The translations under genes and the position numbers were made by a program. A stretch of DNA of 64,000 nt from Litoribrevibacter albus (GTDB lineage Bacteria; Pseudomonadota; Gammaproteobacteria; Pseudomonadales; Litoribrevibacteraceae), in contig NZ_BSNM01000011.1 of the NCBI RefSeq assembly GCF_030159995.1, positions 434,001 to 498,000 on the forward strand, in the 5' to 3' direction. This document shows positions 1-10,500 of this stretch, piece after piece (positions within the stretch are counted from its first letter, which is position 1; every line of letters starts with the position of its first letter). The notes below the pieces were generated by a model, which saw only the letters and a list, made by a program, of their open reading frames with translations, was not told where the DNA came from and ran no database searches.

Positions 1-143
1 AGAATATTGCAGAAAACGATGTTCTTACGGTCATTCATTCAGGCAACAGTTATATTGAAAGCAAAGGGTTTCAGACAAATCTCAATACCAATGAAACCCT
101 ATTGAAAGCAAATGTACGAGGGACGCATGACGTTCAAAAGTAA
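1..143 (+). CDS. lptC: LptC C-terminal fragment (partial)
   Basis: The reading frame open from base 3 encodes about 46 residues ending at the TAA at 141-143 and is truncated by the window edge. The visible tail (...NTNETLLKANVRGTHD...) resembles the end of LptC, the bitopic inner-membrane protein that hands LPS from the LptBFG transporter to LptA. Its position directly before lptA, overlapping it by 17 bases, supports the call, since lptC-lptA-lptB is a conserved order. The fragment is too short for the call to rest on similarity alone. Confidence 0.75.
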   Translation, partial: NIAENDVLTVIHSGNSYIESKGFQTNLNTNETLLKANVRGTHDVQK

Positions 144-678
144 ATTATCTATTGCAAGTTTTCTATTACTACTGATAAGCGCACCACTTTATGCGCTTCC
201 GGAAGACAAGACTCAGCCGATTCAGTTAGAAGCAGACCAAGCAAAACTGAACAATGAAACAGGCATATCAGAATACCTAGGCAATGTTGTCATTATTCAA
301 GGTACAGCACAGCTTCGAGCGGATAGAGTCATTCTTCACACTGCAAATAATGAAGTGGTTCGCATGGAAGCCTTTGGTTCGCCTGCCAAATACCAACAAA
401 TTCTACAGCCCAACGAACCGCCAACCCACATCGAGGGTAACACTTTAGACCTTAAGATTGCCGACCAATTAGCGGAAGTTACCGGCAACGGAAAAGTATT
501 TAAAGGTGAAGACAAACTCTCCAGCGAAAAGATCACCTATTCGCTTAAAACAGGGGAGCTGAATGCAACCAAGAGCGAAAACAGTTCGGACAGTCGGGTT
601 CGTTTCATTTTCCATCCGCCAGAAAAGAAAAGCGACAAATCCGCTTCACCTTCTACTGATCCTAAGCCACAACAATAG
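127..678 (+). CDS. lptA: LptA, periplasmic LPS transport bridge protein
   Basis: Encodes about 183 residues. A signal peptide (MTFKSKLSIASFLLLLISAPLYA) is followed by an OstA/LptA beta-jellyroll region with typical phrases (QPIQLEADQA, GNVVIIQGTAQLRADRV, IEGNTLDL, GNGKVFKG). LptA oligomerises across the periplasm and carries LPS from LptC to LptD. I place the start at the ATG at 127, because GAGGGA lies just upstream and the signal peptide begins cleanly there; an in-frame ATG at 112 is the alternative. The tail is charged and low in complexity (KSDKSASPSTDPKPQQ). The gene overlaps lptC and precedes lptB, so the three are probably cotranscribed. Confidence 0.95.
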   Translation: MTFKSKLSIASFLLLLISAPLYALPEDKTQPIQLEADQAKLNNETGISEYLGNVVIIQGTAQLRADRVILHTANNEVVRMEAFGSPAKYQQILQPNEPPTHIEGNTLDLKIADQLAEVTGNGKVFKGEDKLSSEKITYSLKTGELNATKSENSSDSRVRFIFHPPEKKSDKSASPSTDPKPQQ

Positions 679-752
679 GGCCAATGGAGCAGAACAAACT
701 TGGCTCGTTCCATTTAATCAGGACAGTTCCGAAAAATCAGGATAAGTAAACT

Positions 753-1478
753 ATGAGTTGTCTCGAAGCCAGTCATCTTGCTAAAAGCTACAACAAACGC
801 AAGATCATTAAAGATGTTTCACTGTCGGTAAAAAGTGGTGAAGTTGTTGGCTTACTCGGACCCAATGGCGCGGGTAAAACCACCTGTTTTTATATGATTG
901 TCGGTTTGGTTCAGGCGGATCAGGGCAAAGTAACTATTGATGGCAAAGACATCACCCACTTTCCGATGCATGGGCGAGCAAAAGTTGGCTTAGGCTACCT
1001 TCCTCAGGAAGCCTCGATCTTCCGAAAGCTGACCGTCTCTGAGAATATCTACGGTATCCTCGAACTTCGAACCGACCTGTCCGAAAACGAGAAAAAAGAA
1101 AAACTGGAATACCTTCTTCAGGAATTCCACATCACCCACATCCGAGATTCATTAGGCATGAGCTTATCCGGTGGTGAACGCAGGCGCGCGGAAATAGCTC
1201 GCGCTCTGGCCACTGATCCCAAATTCATCCTTCTCGACGAACCCTTTGCGGGTGTTGATCCAATTTCCGTCAACGACATTCAAGGAATCATCAACCATCT
1301 CAAGGGACTTGGTATTGGCGTACTCATCACCGACCACAACGTACGAGAAACCTTAGGGATTTGTGATAAGGCTTATATCGTTGGGGAAGGACACATCATT
1401 GCAGAAGGGCAAAGCGAAGACGTCCTGAACAACCAGAAAGTGAAAGACATTTACTTAGGCGAGAATTTTAATATTTAA
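753..1478 (+). CDS. lptB: LptB, LPS export ABC ATPase
   Basis: Encodes 241 residues, the normal LptB length. Visible motifs are Walker A GPNGAGKT (36-43), the Q-loop segment [14 protein letters not shown], the ABC signature LSGGERRR, Walker [14 protein letters not shown] and the switch histidine in TDHNVRE. LptB powers extraction of LPS from the inner membrane with LptF and LptG, which are not in this window. It lies 74 bases after lptA in the conserved lptCAB-rpoN arrangement. The call is secure. Confidence 0.97.
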   Translation: MSCLEASHLAKSYNKRKIIKDVSLSVKSGEVVGLLGPNGAGKTTCFYMIVGLVQADQGKVTIDGKDITHFPMHGRAKVGLGYLPQEASIFRKLTVSENIYGILELRTDLSENEKKEKLEYLLQEFHITHIRDSLGMSLSGGERRRAEIARALATDPKFILLDEPFAGVDPISVNDIQGIINHLKGLGIGVLITDHNVRETLGICDKAYIVGEGHIIAEGQSEDVLNNQKVKDIYLGENFNI

Positions 1479-1558
1479 TTAACGGCCTAATTTAGCCAGA
1501 CAACCAGATACACAAATCAACACTTTCGGGATTATTTTGGTTTATACTTGGTTGCTAG

Positions 1559-1574
1559 TGGCAAAAAAATTGCT
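1559..1574 (+). promoter_or_regulatory. Predicted sigma-54 (-24/-12) promoter upstream of rpoN
   Basis: The sequence TGGCAAAAAAATTGCT matches the consensus TGGCAC-N5-TTGCW. The GG (1560-1561) and GC (1572-1573) are exactly 10 bases apart, as sigma-54 requires. The start point would fall near 1585, leaving a leader of about 65 nt before the rpoN ATG. A promoter read by the product of the gene it drives implies autoregulation. No enhancer-binding site was identified. Confidence 0.6.
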
Positions 1575-1650
1575 TGTGCGGTTTTCGGTAGATCATCAAT
1601 AAGTACCAACCGCGCACGCTGAGTGAAAGCATAAGGATACGTTGTAATTT

Positions 1651-3240
1651 ATGAAGACATCGCTTCAGCTCAAAATGGGGCAATCCCTAACTATGACGCC
1701 CCAGTTGCAACAGGCAATCAGACTGTTACAACTTTCTACTTTAGACTTACAACAGGAAATTCAACACGCATTGGAAAACAACCCAATGCTGGAAGTGGAA
1801 GAAGAGTTTGAACAAGCCTCTGCACCTTCCATTGAAGACCAGATGGCCGAAAAGCCATTGGATAATGATCCGTCGGACAATTCCTCCAATTCAGAATCAC
1901 ATGACTTTTCCAGTGATCTTGACGGTTCCAGTCATGAAGAGTACAGCCAGGACGAATTTAAAACGTCAGCTCACGAAGCCTCGGAAACCGACAGTGAATG
2001 GAATAATGACATTCCAGAAGACCTCACCATCGACACCGGCTGGGATGATATTTATCAACACACGCCAACGCAGGCATCGGCGCCGTCAGACGATGACGAC
2101 TTTGATTTTGAATCCCGGAATTCTGTAACAGAAACGCTACAGGATCACCTTAATTGGCAGTTAAACCTAACGCCAATGACCGACGCCGATAAAATCATCG
2201 CTGAAAATATCATCGACGGCATCGACGACGATGGTTATCTTCACACCCCGATTGAAGACATCTGTGAAAGCGCCAACAAAGAATTAAACTTTGCTGAAGA
2301 CGATGAAAACCGTATTGATACTGAAGAAGTTGAAGCCGTTCTTCACCTAATTCAACGCTTTGACCCGGTAGGCACAGGCGCACGAAGCCTACAAGAATGC
2401 TTACAAGTGCAACTTAATCAAATGCCTGCTGACACTCCTTACTTGTCAGAAGCAAAAATTGTTGTCCTTCGCTATCTGGAATTGTTAGGCAATAAAGATT
2501 TTGCCGGAATCATGCGAAAAGGCCGCATCAAAGAAGATGTGCTTAAAGAAATTATCAGTTTGATTCAAACTCTTCACCCTCGTCCTGGTGAACAAATCAA
2601 TCAACAGACGCCGGATTACGTTGTCCCGGATGTGATTGTTCAAAAAGTAAATGGACGTTGGCGAGTTGATCTCAACCCAGAAATCACGCCTAAAATTCGC
2701 ATCAACCCAAGTTATGCGTCTCTTATTCGACGAGCTGATTCCAGTGCAGACAACACCTTCCTTAAAGATCACATGCAAGAAGCAAAGTGGTTTTTAAAAA
2801 GCCTCCAAAGCCGTAACGAAACTCTTCTTAAGGTTGCAACCAAAATCATGGAGCACCAACGAGGGTTCCTGGACTATGGTGATGAAGCAATGAAGCCTTT
2901 GGTTCTGCATGATATTGCCGAAGCTGTCGAAATGCATGAATCCACCATTTCCCGTGTGACTACGCAAAAATACATACATACGCCTCGAGGTATTTTTGAG
3001 CTTAAATACTTCTTCTCAAGTCATGTAAGTACGTCATCGGGCGGTGAATGTTCCTCGACCGCTATCCGTGCAATTATTAAGAAACTTGTTGCTGCCGAAA
3101 ACCCTAAAAAACCGCTCAGCGATAACAAAATCGCCACATTGCTGGGTGAGCAAGGGATTAAAGTTGCAAGAAGAACCATTGCCAAGTATCGGGAGGCAAT
3201 GAACATCCCACCATCGAATGAACGTAAACGATTGGTTTAA
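1651..3240 (+). CDS. rpoN: RNA polymerase sigma-54 factor
   Basis: Encodes 529 residues. The Q/L-rich activator-interacting region I ([20 protein letters not shown], then [15 protein letters not shown]) is followed by a long acidic region II (about 50-160), the core-binding domain, a helix-turn-helix region and the RpoN box [10 protein letters not shown] near 506-515. RpoN recognises -24/-12 promoters and needs AAA+ enhancer-binding proteins to open them. The downstream genes hpf, ptsN, rapZ and ptsO are its conserved neighbours. A -24/-12 promoter candidate lies about 75 bases upstream. The acidic region II is long and D/S/E-rich, a common variable part of the family. Confidence 0.98.
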   Translation: MKTSLQLKMGQSLTMTPQLQQAIRLLQLSTLDLQQEIQHALENNPMLEVEEEFEQASAPSIEDQMAEKPLDNDPSDNSSNSESHDFSSDLDGSSHEEYSQDEFKTSAHEASETDSEWNNDIPEDLTIDTGWDDIYQHTPTQASAPSDDDDFDFESRNSVTETLQDHLNWQLNLTPMTDADKIIAENIIDGIDDDGYLHTPIEDICESANKELNFAEDDENRIDTEEVEAVLHLIQRFDPVGTGARSLQECLQVQLNQMPADTPYLSEAKIVVLRYLELLGNKDFAGIMRKGRIKEDVLKEIISLIQTLHPRPGEQINQQTPDYVVPDVIVQKVNGRWRVDLNPEITPKIRINPSYASLIRRADSSADNTFLKDHMQEAKWFLKSLQSRNETLLKVATKIMEHQRGFLDYGDEAMKPLVLHDIAEAVEMHESTISRVTTQKYIHTPRGIFELKYFFSSHVSTSSGGECSSTAIRAIIKKLVAAENPKKPLSDNKIATLLGEQGIKVARRTIAKYREAMNIPPSNERKRLV

Positions 3241-3397
3241 AAATAGTTTTGTTCGAGAGAAGCGAATTGATACAGGTCATTGTATTCGATCCATGCTAGG
3301 ACTATATTAAAGATGAAGGAGGCGCAGACCTCCTCCAGCAATTACAAACGTAGCTGGAATCTTTTGGACCACAGCATACAAATTTAAGGAGTCCTAT

Positions 3398-3685
3398 ATG
3401 CAAGTGAACATCAGTGGCCACCACCTAGATATTACTACCAACATTCGCGATTATGTCACTTCCAAATTAGACCGACTTGAGCGACACTATGACCAGATAA
3501 CAAATGTTCAAGTTACACTGAGTATTGAAAAACAAAGACAATTGGCAGAAGCCAAGTTACATGTAACCGGTGGTGAAGTGTTTGCTAACGCTGAGCACGA
3601 CGATCTTTATGCAGCGATTGACGCACTAACAGATAAACTAGATCGTCAGTTGATTAAACACAAAGAGAAATCTCAGTCTCGCTAA
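3398..3685 (+). CDS. hpf: Short ribosome hibernation promoting factor (HPF/YfiA family)
   Basis: Encodes 95 residues, the length of short HPF. It opens MQVNISGHHLDITTNIRDYVTSKL and continues with the conserved strand ANAEHDDLYAAIDAL and a basic tail. Short HPF binds the 30S decoding region and, with RMF, promotes 100S dimers in stationary phase. A good Shine-Dalgarno sequence (AAGGAG) precedes the ATG. In the rpoN cluster this gene was once called ORF95. Its place between rpoN and ptsN confirms the call. Confidence 0.95.
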   Translation: MQVNISGHHLDITTNIRDYVTSKLDRLERHYDQITNVQVTLSIEKQRQLAEAKLHVTGGEVFANAEHDDLYAAIDALTDKLDRQLIKHKEKSQSR

Positions 3686-3751
3686 CCTAAGTAAACATCG
3701 AAACGTTTAAACATGTAGCTTCGTTAAAAGAATTATTGACGAGCAACATTA

Positions 3752-4198
3752 ATGGATTTATCAAGCATACTATCCAAAGAGCGCACCTTACGGTGCGCTT
3801 CCTGTCAGAGCAAGAAACGCACAATCGAAGAACTATCCAGTATTCTTTCAGAGCACATCCCCGGTCCTTCAGCGCATGAGATCTTTGATGCCTTAATTGA
3901 AAGAGAACGACTGGGCAGTACCGGACTCGGAGACGGCATTGGAATCCCCCATTGCAGACTTCCTTCCTGTGAAAAGCCAACCGGTGTACTTCTCGTTCTT
4001 GAAAGCCCTATCGATTTCGACTCTTTAGACAAACAAAAAGTAGATATCATTTTTGCTCTTGTTGTCCCACAAGAGGCAAACGATGATCACCTGGATATTC
4101 TGGCGACCATTGCAGGGAAATTCAGTCACCCGGAGTTTCGGGACAAACTGAGAGCCACAAGTTCAAACGAAGAACTGTTTCAAGTAATCACCAGTTGA
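3752..4198 (+). CDS. ptsN: PTS-Ntr EIIA component (EIIA-Ntr)
   Basis: Encodes 148 residues, a single PTS EIIA-2 domain. The phosphorylatable histidine is His67 in GIGIPHCRLP. The N terminus (LSSILSKERTL, then SKKRTIEELSSIL) matches PtsN family starts. EIIA-Ntr takes phosphate from NPr (ptsO, downstream) and in relatives adjusts potassium transport and other targets according to nitrogen status. An 8-bp perfect hairpin lies within codons 10-16 and could affect early translation. The gene is 66 bases after hpf and 52 before rapZ. Confidence 0.95.
   Translation: MDLSSILSKERTLRCASCQSKKRTIEELSSILSEHIPGPSAHEIFDALIERERLGSTGLGDGIGIPHCRLPSCEKPTGVLLVLESPIDFDSLDKQKVDIIFALVVPQEANDDHLDILATIAGKFSHPEFRDKLRATSSNEELFQVITS
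3780..3799 (+). repeat. Perfect hairpin inside the start of ptsN
   Basis: AGCGCACC and GGTGCGCT form an 8-bp GC-rich stem around the loop TTAC. The structure begins 28 bases into the coding sequence and encodes the stretch ERTLRCA. It has no following T-run, so it is not an intrinsic terminator. An effect on translation initiation or mRNA stability is inference. Confidence 0.6.
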
Positions 4199-4250
4199 TA
4201 TCTGACTATACTAATAAATGCCTCATACATCGGAGCACTAAGGAGAACCC

Positions 4251-5099
4251 ATGAAATTAGTATTTGTAAGTGGTCGTTCCGGCTCCGGTAAGAGTTCCGC
4301 GCTTCATGCGCTTGAGGACTGCGGTTTTTATTGTGTCGATAACTTACCTGAACCTCTTCTTCTTCACTTACTTGATACGATTTCCGTTTCTCCAGACTTT
4401 GAAAAAACAGCGATCAGCGTCGACATACGAAACTTCGATGGCTCTCCTGACCAACTGACAAATACGCTCAAAACGCTAAAGCAAAAGAACATCCAGTATC
4501 AGATCATCTTTTTAGACAGCGACGAAGACACCATCGTCAAGCGCTACAACGCCTCACGCCGAAAGCACCCGTTAAGTTCTGAACAATGCTCTTTAAGAGA
4601 TGCAATCAAACTGGAACGAACCGTATTAGCGCCTTTATTAAATAACGCTGATTTAGTCGTAGATACATCTACCCTATCGGTACACGACCTACGCAGTTTA
4701 ATGCGAACCCGCGTTGCCACACATAAACAAAATGAAGTATCGCTACTGATTCAGTCGTTTGGATTTAAATATGGCGTTCCAACGGACAGTGACTTACTCT
4801 TTGACGTACGTTGCTTACCCAATCCTTACTGGGAACCTACGTTGAGAAACTTCACCGGTAAAGACAAAGAAATTGCCGAATTCCTCGACAAACAAGACAG
4901 CACTCATCAGATGCTAAACGACATTACCCAGTTTATTGAGCGCTGGACACCACAATATCAAAAGTCCGGGCGCGCTTACATTACGGTATCTATCGGTTGT
5001 ACAGGCGGCTGTCACCGCTCGGTATACATTGCAGAACAACTCACCAAACATTTCTCAGATATCTATTCTGAGGTTCACCTAAAACACACCCAACTCTAA
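4251..5099 (+). CDS. rapZ: RapZ, RNase adapter / nucleotide-binding protein
   Basis: Encodes 282 residues. Walker A GRSGSGKS is at 8-15, and the conserved C-terminal block SIGCTGGCHRSVYIAEQL is near 246-263. In Escherichia coli RapZ directs RNase E to the small RNA GlmZ and so sets glucosamine-6-phosphate synthase levels. Whether a GlmZ-like RNA exists here cannot be seen. The ATG follows AAGGAG. The gene lies in the conserved ptsN-rapZ-ptsO order. Confidence 0.95.
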   Translation: MKLVFVSGRSGSGKSSALHALEDCGFYCVDNLPEPLLLHLLDTISVSPDFEKTAISVDIRNFDGSPDQLTNTLKTLKQKNIQYQIIFLDSDEDTIVKRYNASRRKHPLSSEQCSLRDAIKLERTVLAPLLNNADLVVDTSTLSVHDLRSLMRTRVATHKQNEVSLLIQSFGFKYGVPTDSDLLFDVRCLPNPYWEPTLRNFTGKDKEIAEFLDKQDSTHQMLNDITQFIERWTPQYQKSGRAYITVSIGCTGGCHRSVYIAEQLTKHFSDIYSEVHLKHTQL

Positions 5100-5213
5100 C
5101 TTCTTGATCGTACAAATAAAAACCAAAAAAAATTTCCAACATCTAGGTCAAATAGATTATCATCATTTGGTGTTAGAATTCTGCGTAATTACAACATAAG
5201 GATGAACGTTTCG

Positions 5214-5483
5214 ATGCAGCAAATAGAAGTAACCCTGATCAACAAACTAGGACTTCATGCACGTGCTGCGGCGAAATTGGTTAACACTGCAACCAGTTTT
5301 TCTTCTGATATCACCATCAAAAAAGACCAACAATCCGCGAACGGAAAGAGCATCATGGCCGTCATGATGTTAGCGGCTTCGTGTGGTACCGAACTTAGCA
5401 TTACCGCCGACGGAAAAGACGAAGAAAACGCGCTCAAAGCCATCGAGCAACTCATTGCAGACCGTTTTGATGAACCCGAATAG
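5214..5483 (+). CDS. ptsO: NPr, HPr-like phosphocarrier of the nitrogen PTS
   Basis: Encodes about 89 residues. The active-site histidine is His15 in NKLGLHARAA, and the regulatory serine region reads SANGKSIMAVMMLAA. NPr carries phosphate from EI-Ntr (PtsP) to EIIA-Ntr (ptsN, upstream). I choose the ATG at 5214 because AAGGA lies 11 bases upstream and the length then matches NPr. The ATG at 5202 would overlap that ribosome-binding site. The 115-bp gap to rapZ is AT-rich, so a separate promoter is possible. Confidence 0.93.
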   Translation: MQQIEVTLINKLGLHARAAAKLVNTATSFSSDITIKKDQQSANGKSIMAVMMLAASCGTELSITADGKDEENALKAIEQLIADRFDEPE

Positions 5484-5593
5484 CACGATTTAATAAAATC
5501 AACATGCTGTAAGCGTGTATAATTAACGCTACTTATCATCTAGTTTACTTAACACACTGATTAACTTTTTATTCAAACCATCTGGGAACGATA

Positions 5594-6967
5594 ATGGCAG
5601 GTGCTATGGGCAGTACAAGCAGCTCATCTCGCATGAGAGCACTTAACCGGGCTTTGGAGTCCGGGGCTTTGTCACAAGTGAGCAGAATGCTCAACCATAC
5701 GTTATCCAGTGCAGAACTTGGTCACCTTCTAGAGTCATCACCTCCTCATACCCGTAAAGTTTTATGGGAATTGCTGGAGAAGAAAAAGCAAAGCACCATT
5801 CTTCCTTTCCTTGGTGACGATCTGATCGCAGACGTTCTTCGCGACATGAGCGCGGAAGAAGTAGCCGATGTGACCAGTGATGAAGACATCGACATTGATG
5901 ATGTTGTAGATATTCTCCAGATACTTCCTGAGCGGGTCACGCAGGACGTACTGAACGCAATGGATGACCAGAACCGTCAGCGCATTGAAGCGATTCTTTC
6001 CTTCCCGGAAGATACCGCTGGCGGTCTAATGAACACAGATACCGTAACCATTCGTCCAGACATTACCTTGGACGTGGTATTACGTTATTTGCGCCGACAT
6101 GAGAGCATTCCGGCCACTACAGATACCCTGGTCGTAGTTAACCGGAAAGATGAGCTTATTGGCTTACTACCTATTTCAAAATTATTGGTAACAGACCCGT
6201 CGATTACAGTCCGTGAAATCATGGAAACCGACTTTCCCAGAATCACCGCCGACACGCCAGACGATCATGTTGCCCAACTCTTCGAACGTGAAGACTTGGT
6301 TTCTGCGCCCGTTGTCGACAAAGAAGGTCGACTCTTAGGCCGTATCACCATTGATGACGTGGTCGATGTTATCCGGGAAGACGCCGATCACTCCCTGATG
6401 AGTATGGCCGGTCTGGACGAAGATGACGACATCTTTGCCCCCGTACTCAAAACCAGTCGACGTAGGGCGATTTGGCTGGGCATAAATTTATTAACGGCCT
6501 TTATTGCGTCTGCCGTTATTGGCATTTTTGAGCAAACTCTCGATAAAGTTGTTGCCCTAGCTATTCTAATGCCGATTGTTGCAAGCATGGGTGGCATTGC
6601 CGGAAGCCAAACCTTAACCCTGGTGATCCGAGGCATCGCCACCGGACACATTCGGCAGAACAACCTGAGATGGCTACTCAGCCGTGAAGTCTTGGTAGGT
6701 TTACTCAATGGCCTTCTCTGGGGCTTAGCAGTTGCTGTTGCCGCTGCACTGTGGTTCTCCGACCCTAAAATTGGCATCATTATCGGAACCGCATTGATCA
6801 TTAATCTGGTCGTTGCGGTTTTCTCAGGCAGTATGCTTCCCTCTTTGTTAAAATCTATCAACATAGATCCTGCCTTGGCAGGCAGTGTACTTCTAACAAC
6901 CATTACCGATGTCGTTGGCTACTTTGTATTTTTAGGTCTGGCAACGGCATTTTATAGCTTTGCCTGA
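5594..6967 (+). CDS. mgtE: MgtE magnesium channel/transporter
   Basis: Encodes 457 residues with the full MgtE layout. An N-terminal superhelical domain carries acidic runs (VTSDEDIDIDDVVDIL). A CBS pair follows at about 145-265, with MNTDTVTIRPDITLDVVLRYL in the first repeat, and then about five membrane helices from 295 to the end with the pore signature LAILMPIVASMGGIAGSQT. MgtE conducts Mg2+ and its cytosolic part senses Mg2+. It sits between ptsO and darP and probably has its own promoter in the 110-bp gap. Confidence 0.95.
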   Translation: MAGAMGSTSSSSRMRALNRALESGALSQVSRMLNHTLSSAELGHLLESSPPHTRKVLWELLEKKKQSTILPFLGDDLIADVLRDMSAEEVADVTSDEDIDIDDVVDILQILPERVTQDVLNAMDDQNRQRIEAILSFPEDTAGGLMNTDTVTIRPDITLDVVLRYLRRHESIPATTDTLVVVNRKDELIGLLPISKLLVTDPSITVREIMETDFPRITADTPDDHVAQLFEREDLVSAPVVDKEGRLLGRITIDDVVDVIREDADHSLMSMAGLDEDDDIFAPVLKTSRRRAIWLGINLLTAFIASAVIGIFEQTLDKVVALAILMPIVASMGGIAGSQTLTLVIRGIATGHIRQNNLRWLLSREVLVGLLNGLLWGLAVAVAAALWFSDPKIGIIIGTALIINLVVAVFSGSMLPSLLKSINIDPALAGSVLLTTITDVVGYFVFLGLATAFYSFA

Positions 6968-6976
6968 TCAGGCAAA
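6959..6976. repeat. 18-bp perfect palindrome over the mgtE stop codon
   Basis: TTTGCCTGATCAGGCAAA is fully self-complementary and contains the mgtE TGA. As RNA it gives a 7-bp stem with a GATC loop. On the plus strand it is followed by A residues rather than T, so it is not a terminator for mgtE. It lies 27 bases before darP. Confidence 0.6.
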
Positions 6977-7003
6977 AAAGCTCTCAATCGTTAAGGTATT
7001 CTC

Positions 7004-7522
7004 ATGGCACGCAAAAGACCCGAGCTCAACGATGACTTTGAAGATGAGATTGAAATCATCAGCAAAAGCCAACTCAAACGCGAAGCATCATTTCTTCAGG
7101 ATCTCGGAAAAGAATTGGTCGACCAAAAGCAATCCCTTCTGGATGAAATGAATCTCACGCCCGATTTGATGGAGGCGATTCAGGAGCACAAACGCTTAAA
7201 GCAGAGAGAGGCCAAGCGCAGACACATGCAATACATTGGTAAATTAATGCGTGATGTGGATGCTGACGCCATTCAGGAAGCACTTGAAAAAACCAAAGCC
7301 GGCAGTGACCAGCAAATCAGACATCTACATCAAGTTGAGCGGTGGCGCGATCGCTTAATCGAAAGCGACGACGCCATCACCCAATTTTTTGATGAATATG
7401 AAGCGGACGTCCAGCAATTACGACAATTAGTCAGGAATGCCCGCAAAGATCAAAAAGAACAGAAGAACCGTGGTCATGCCAAAAAACTCTTTCAATGGCT
7501 GAAAGACGCGATTCCTTTCTAA
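7004..7522 (+). CDS. darP: DarP (YjgA) 50S ribosome assembly factor
   Basis: Encodes 172 residues, highly charged and helical. It shows family phrases such as ISKSQLKREA, LGKELVDQ, LMEAIQEHKRLKQREAKRRHMQYIGKLMR and QVERWRDRLI. DarP associates with late 50S precursors and the peptidyl-transferase centre. It ends 9 bases from the convergent yhdP stop. In Pseudomonas, as I recall, tldD and pmbA are close neighbours of yjgA, but here they are missing from this spot. Confidence 0.93.
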   Translation: MARKRPELNDDFEDEIEIISKSQLKREASFLQDLGKELVDQKQSLLDEMNLTPDLMEAIQEHKRLKQREAKRRHMQYIGKLMRDVDADAIQEALEKTKAGSDQQIRHLHQVERWRDRLIESDDAITQFFDEYEADVQQLRQLVRNARKDQKEQKNRGHAKKLFQWLKDAIPF

Positions 7523-7531
7523 GACCAAATA

Positions 7532-10500
7532 CTATTCGCTCGGAGCATCCACCTTGGTGGTTGCTTCCATCACAGGCTCATCCCAAGTACCTGAGATTTG
7601 ATAGTTCACTCCAGTAAACTGATCAACTACGCCACCCCAAACACCTTGCCCAAGCAGCATAATACCTCCAATCAGAGGGTTCACCCCGGCCACCACAACC
7701 GCCAGAGGTAACGTACCACTCACAGGAACGGACAAACGCATATCCATATCCAGCGTTTCATCCGCCATATTCGTTGCTCCGCCAAGGGTGATATTGGCAC
7801 TTGGACCGGTAATCTCGATTGGGTTTTCAATATCCACAATCGCCTGGTTGATCGACAAACGTCCGGTAATCTCATCAAACGCCAAACCTGACGAATAAAC
7901 ATCGCTAAAGTCTAATTTTAATCGACGTCCCAATGAGCTGAGATTGAACAAGCCAAAGACCTTCAGAGTACTGGCAGAATTGGAGACATTAAGAAACTGC
8001 CCATCCTCAACCGAAACATCAATCACTCCCTGAGTGGTTAAGCGGTCAAACGCTGCTGGGCTACCTTGCCAATAGGACAGCACATCCAAATTAACCCGTT
8101 TTGCCTTGAACGAAGGTTCATAGCCTAATGTTTTAAAGGTTGAATCAATGTGTCTCGACTTGATCGACGCATCCAGGAACGTAGAGTGTTCACCGTTATT
8201 AAATGTCCACCAAATTTGGCCAGTGGAATTAATCTCGGCAAAATTTGATTCCTTAATATCCAGTACAACACCTTGCTTGACCGGACTCAGGCTGGCTCGC
8301 CAAAAGCCCAGCTCTTTGCTTCCCTTTTGGAGCTTACTGATTTTGATATTGGTAGCTGGAATGTCTGCCGGATTAAGACTCTCAAACGGATCTTCTTTAG
8401 CAATCGCCGTATTAATTTTCGGCTTATCTTTCAATTTTGAGTCCGATTCAGCAGGCAGCTCGGCCGGAGGCAAAATGAGATAATCCAAATCCACATCAAT
8501 AGGATTATCCCCTTTAGGGAAACGAATCGTACCGGAGGCCTGACGAGATCTAAGAGCAACTCTATGACCTAAATACGAAGAAGAGCAGCTCAAGGATAGA
8601 TTATCGAAGGCCAACTCACCGAGACTCGCTTTCTCAATCATCACATCCGCATAAATAGATGAAGGCTCACTGCTTTCCTCACGTTCAAGACCTGACAACA
8701 CATTGGCCCACGCTTTGAAATCCAATTGAGATAATCGAGCAAAAATAAAGGTGCCCTGATCCGGGATTCTGGATTCTTTTGGTAAACGACCAAAGGACAC
8801 AGCCGTGCGCTCCACTCCGGTCTTGGGACGTATCTCGTAATCCACATTCAATGCCCCAACATCAATAGAGTGACTCACCTGATCAGGATTCGAGCGCCCC
8901 TGGTAGACAAAAATCATAGACTTGTCAGCGTCATTTTTGGTCATCGGATAAGGCAAAGAAGAAACAACGCCCTCCAAACTCGAATGAACATTGACCGAGA
9001 ATTCATTCTCTGTAATCTGACTATTAAAATAATAATCAACATCACCTTCCAGATACTCGTTGAAAGACTCAGGTAATGTTTGCCACTCCAACAATGAAGT
9101 GACTTTGGCCTTTCCTCGACCTTTAATCTGGTACTGATCCGAGTTGGTTTCGAGCGTTAAGCTAACATTCCCACCCAAGGCTTGTCCGGTAAGTTGCCTT
9201 ACAGCCAAATCACGCTCACTGGTATAGACAATTTCACCTTGAACGTCAGACACTTCAGGAAGACCAGGAAGAATGACACTGGCTTTCTGAGGGAACACTT
9301 CGAATTCAACATTCGAGATATCATTCGTATTCAAATCAAAGGTAAGCCCCCCAAGTACACTCGCCTCACCAGCCAGCGTCCAATCTTGTAGCGCCTTACC
9401 TAAAGTGGCGTCCAAAGGACTCTGCTGAATAAACCTGAGATAGCGTTTTAATTGCGACTGAGAATGCAAAGCGATGTTCAGGTCAGAAGCATCGTCCTGC
9501 CAGATATCGGGATAAATAACACTAAGATCTTCAATCGGATTACCAAGCGTGACACCCGATACTTTCGCAATAAGATCTTTATTATTAATTTCGAAATGCC
9601 CTGAGAAATTATCAACAGCTGGCCACGCCGGGTCGTACACCAACTGCTCACCCGATGCCTTAGTGTCAATCATCAAGGTATCTGTCACTGGCGCGGCCGG
9701 ATCGAGACTCAAGGTCAGCAGCAAACGCCCGTCATTTAATTGCGTCTGTGTTAGTGCCGAATCCATCCAGGTTAATAATTCAGGCTCCAGATCTACCGGC
9801 AAAAACTCAAGCACCTGACCCGGTTGGGCGTTTGAAATACTAACATCCAACGCCAGCCTTGCTTCGTCCGACAAAAATTCCCATTCAAAAGCAAAGCCTA
9901 ACGCCGCATCTATCTTCTCTGAATTAATACTTAAACCGTGACTGAATACCCGTAGATTCTCTCCATCTAACCACCAGTCCACCCGGCCATCCAAGGAATG
10001 AAAGTCCTGAGTATTCCGAAATATTCCCGGATAAGACAGGGTTGGATTCATGGCTGAAAACTCCACATATCCCTGACTCTCTTCAACCACCAGTTTTCCG
10101 TTCAATTGATTAAGCCCTGGCGCCCCTTCCCAAGACTCTACCGACAATTCACTTAGGTCGCTTTCAAAACGGAAATCGCCATCACGATTAACCCATAAGA
10201 CGGGATAGCTCAGCAGACCTTGTGGGGTTAGTATCGATAAATCTTTCTTTAATTTCTCAAAGGAATTCGGTAACCAACTGATCATGGAATTCAGTTTGCC
10301 AACATCCACTTCTGGTGTCGTCCACCACCAATTACCTAAATAATCACACAACAAACGATGAGAACTGGTGACATAGTTTTCGTTATTTAGCGACACATTG
10401 GCCGACGGAATATTGATAGAACAATACGCTTCAGAGAACTCGCCACTGACATAAAAACGATCCGTCTTAATATCAAGGGGTTTATCATCATCCTGCTTCA

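Noticed and set aside
336-536. Minus-strand reading frame inside lptA
   Set aside because: It lies wholly within a well-supported gene, has no family motif and no ribosome-binding site. The same holds for most antisense frames in rpoN, yhdP and rng.
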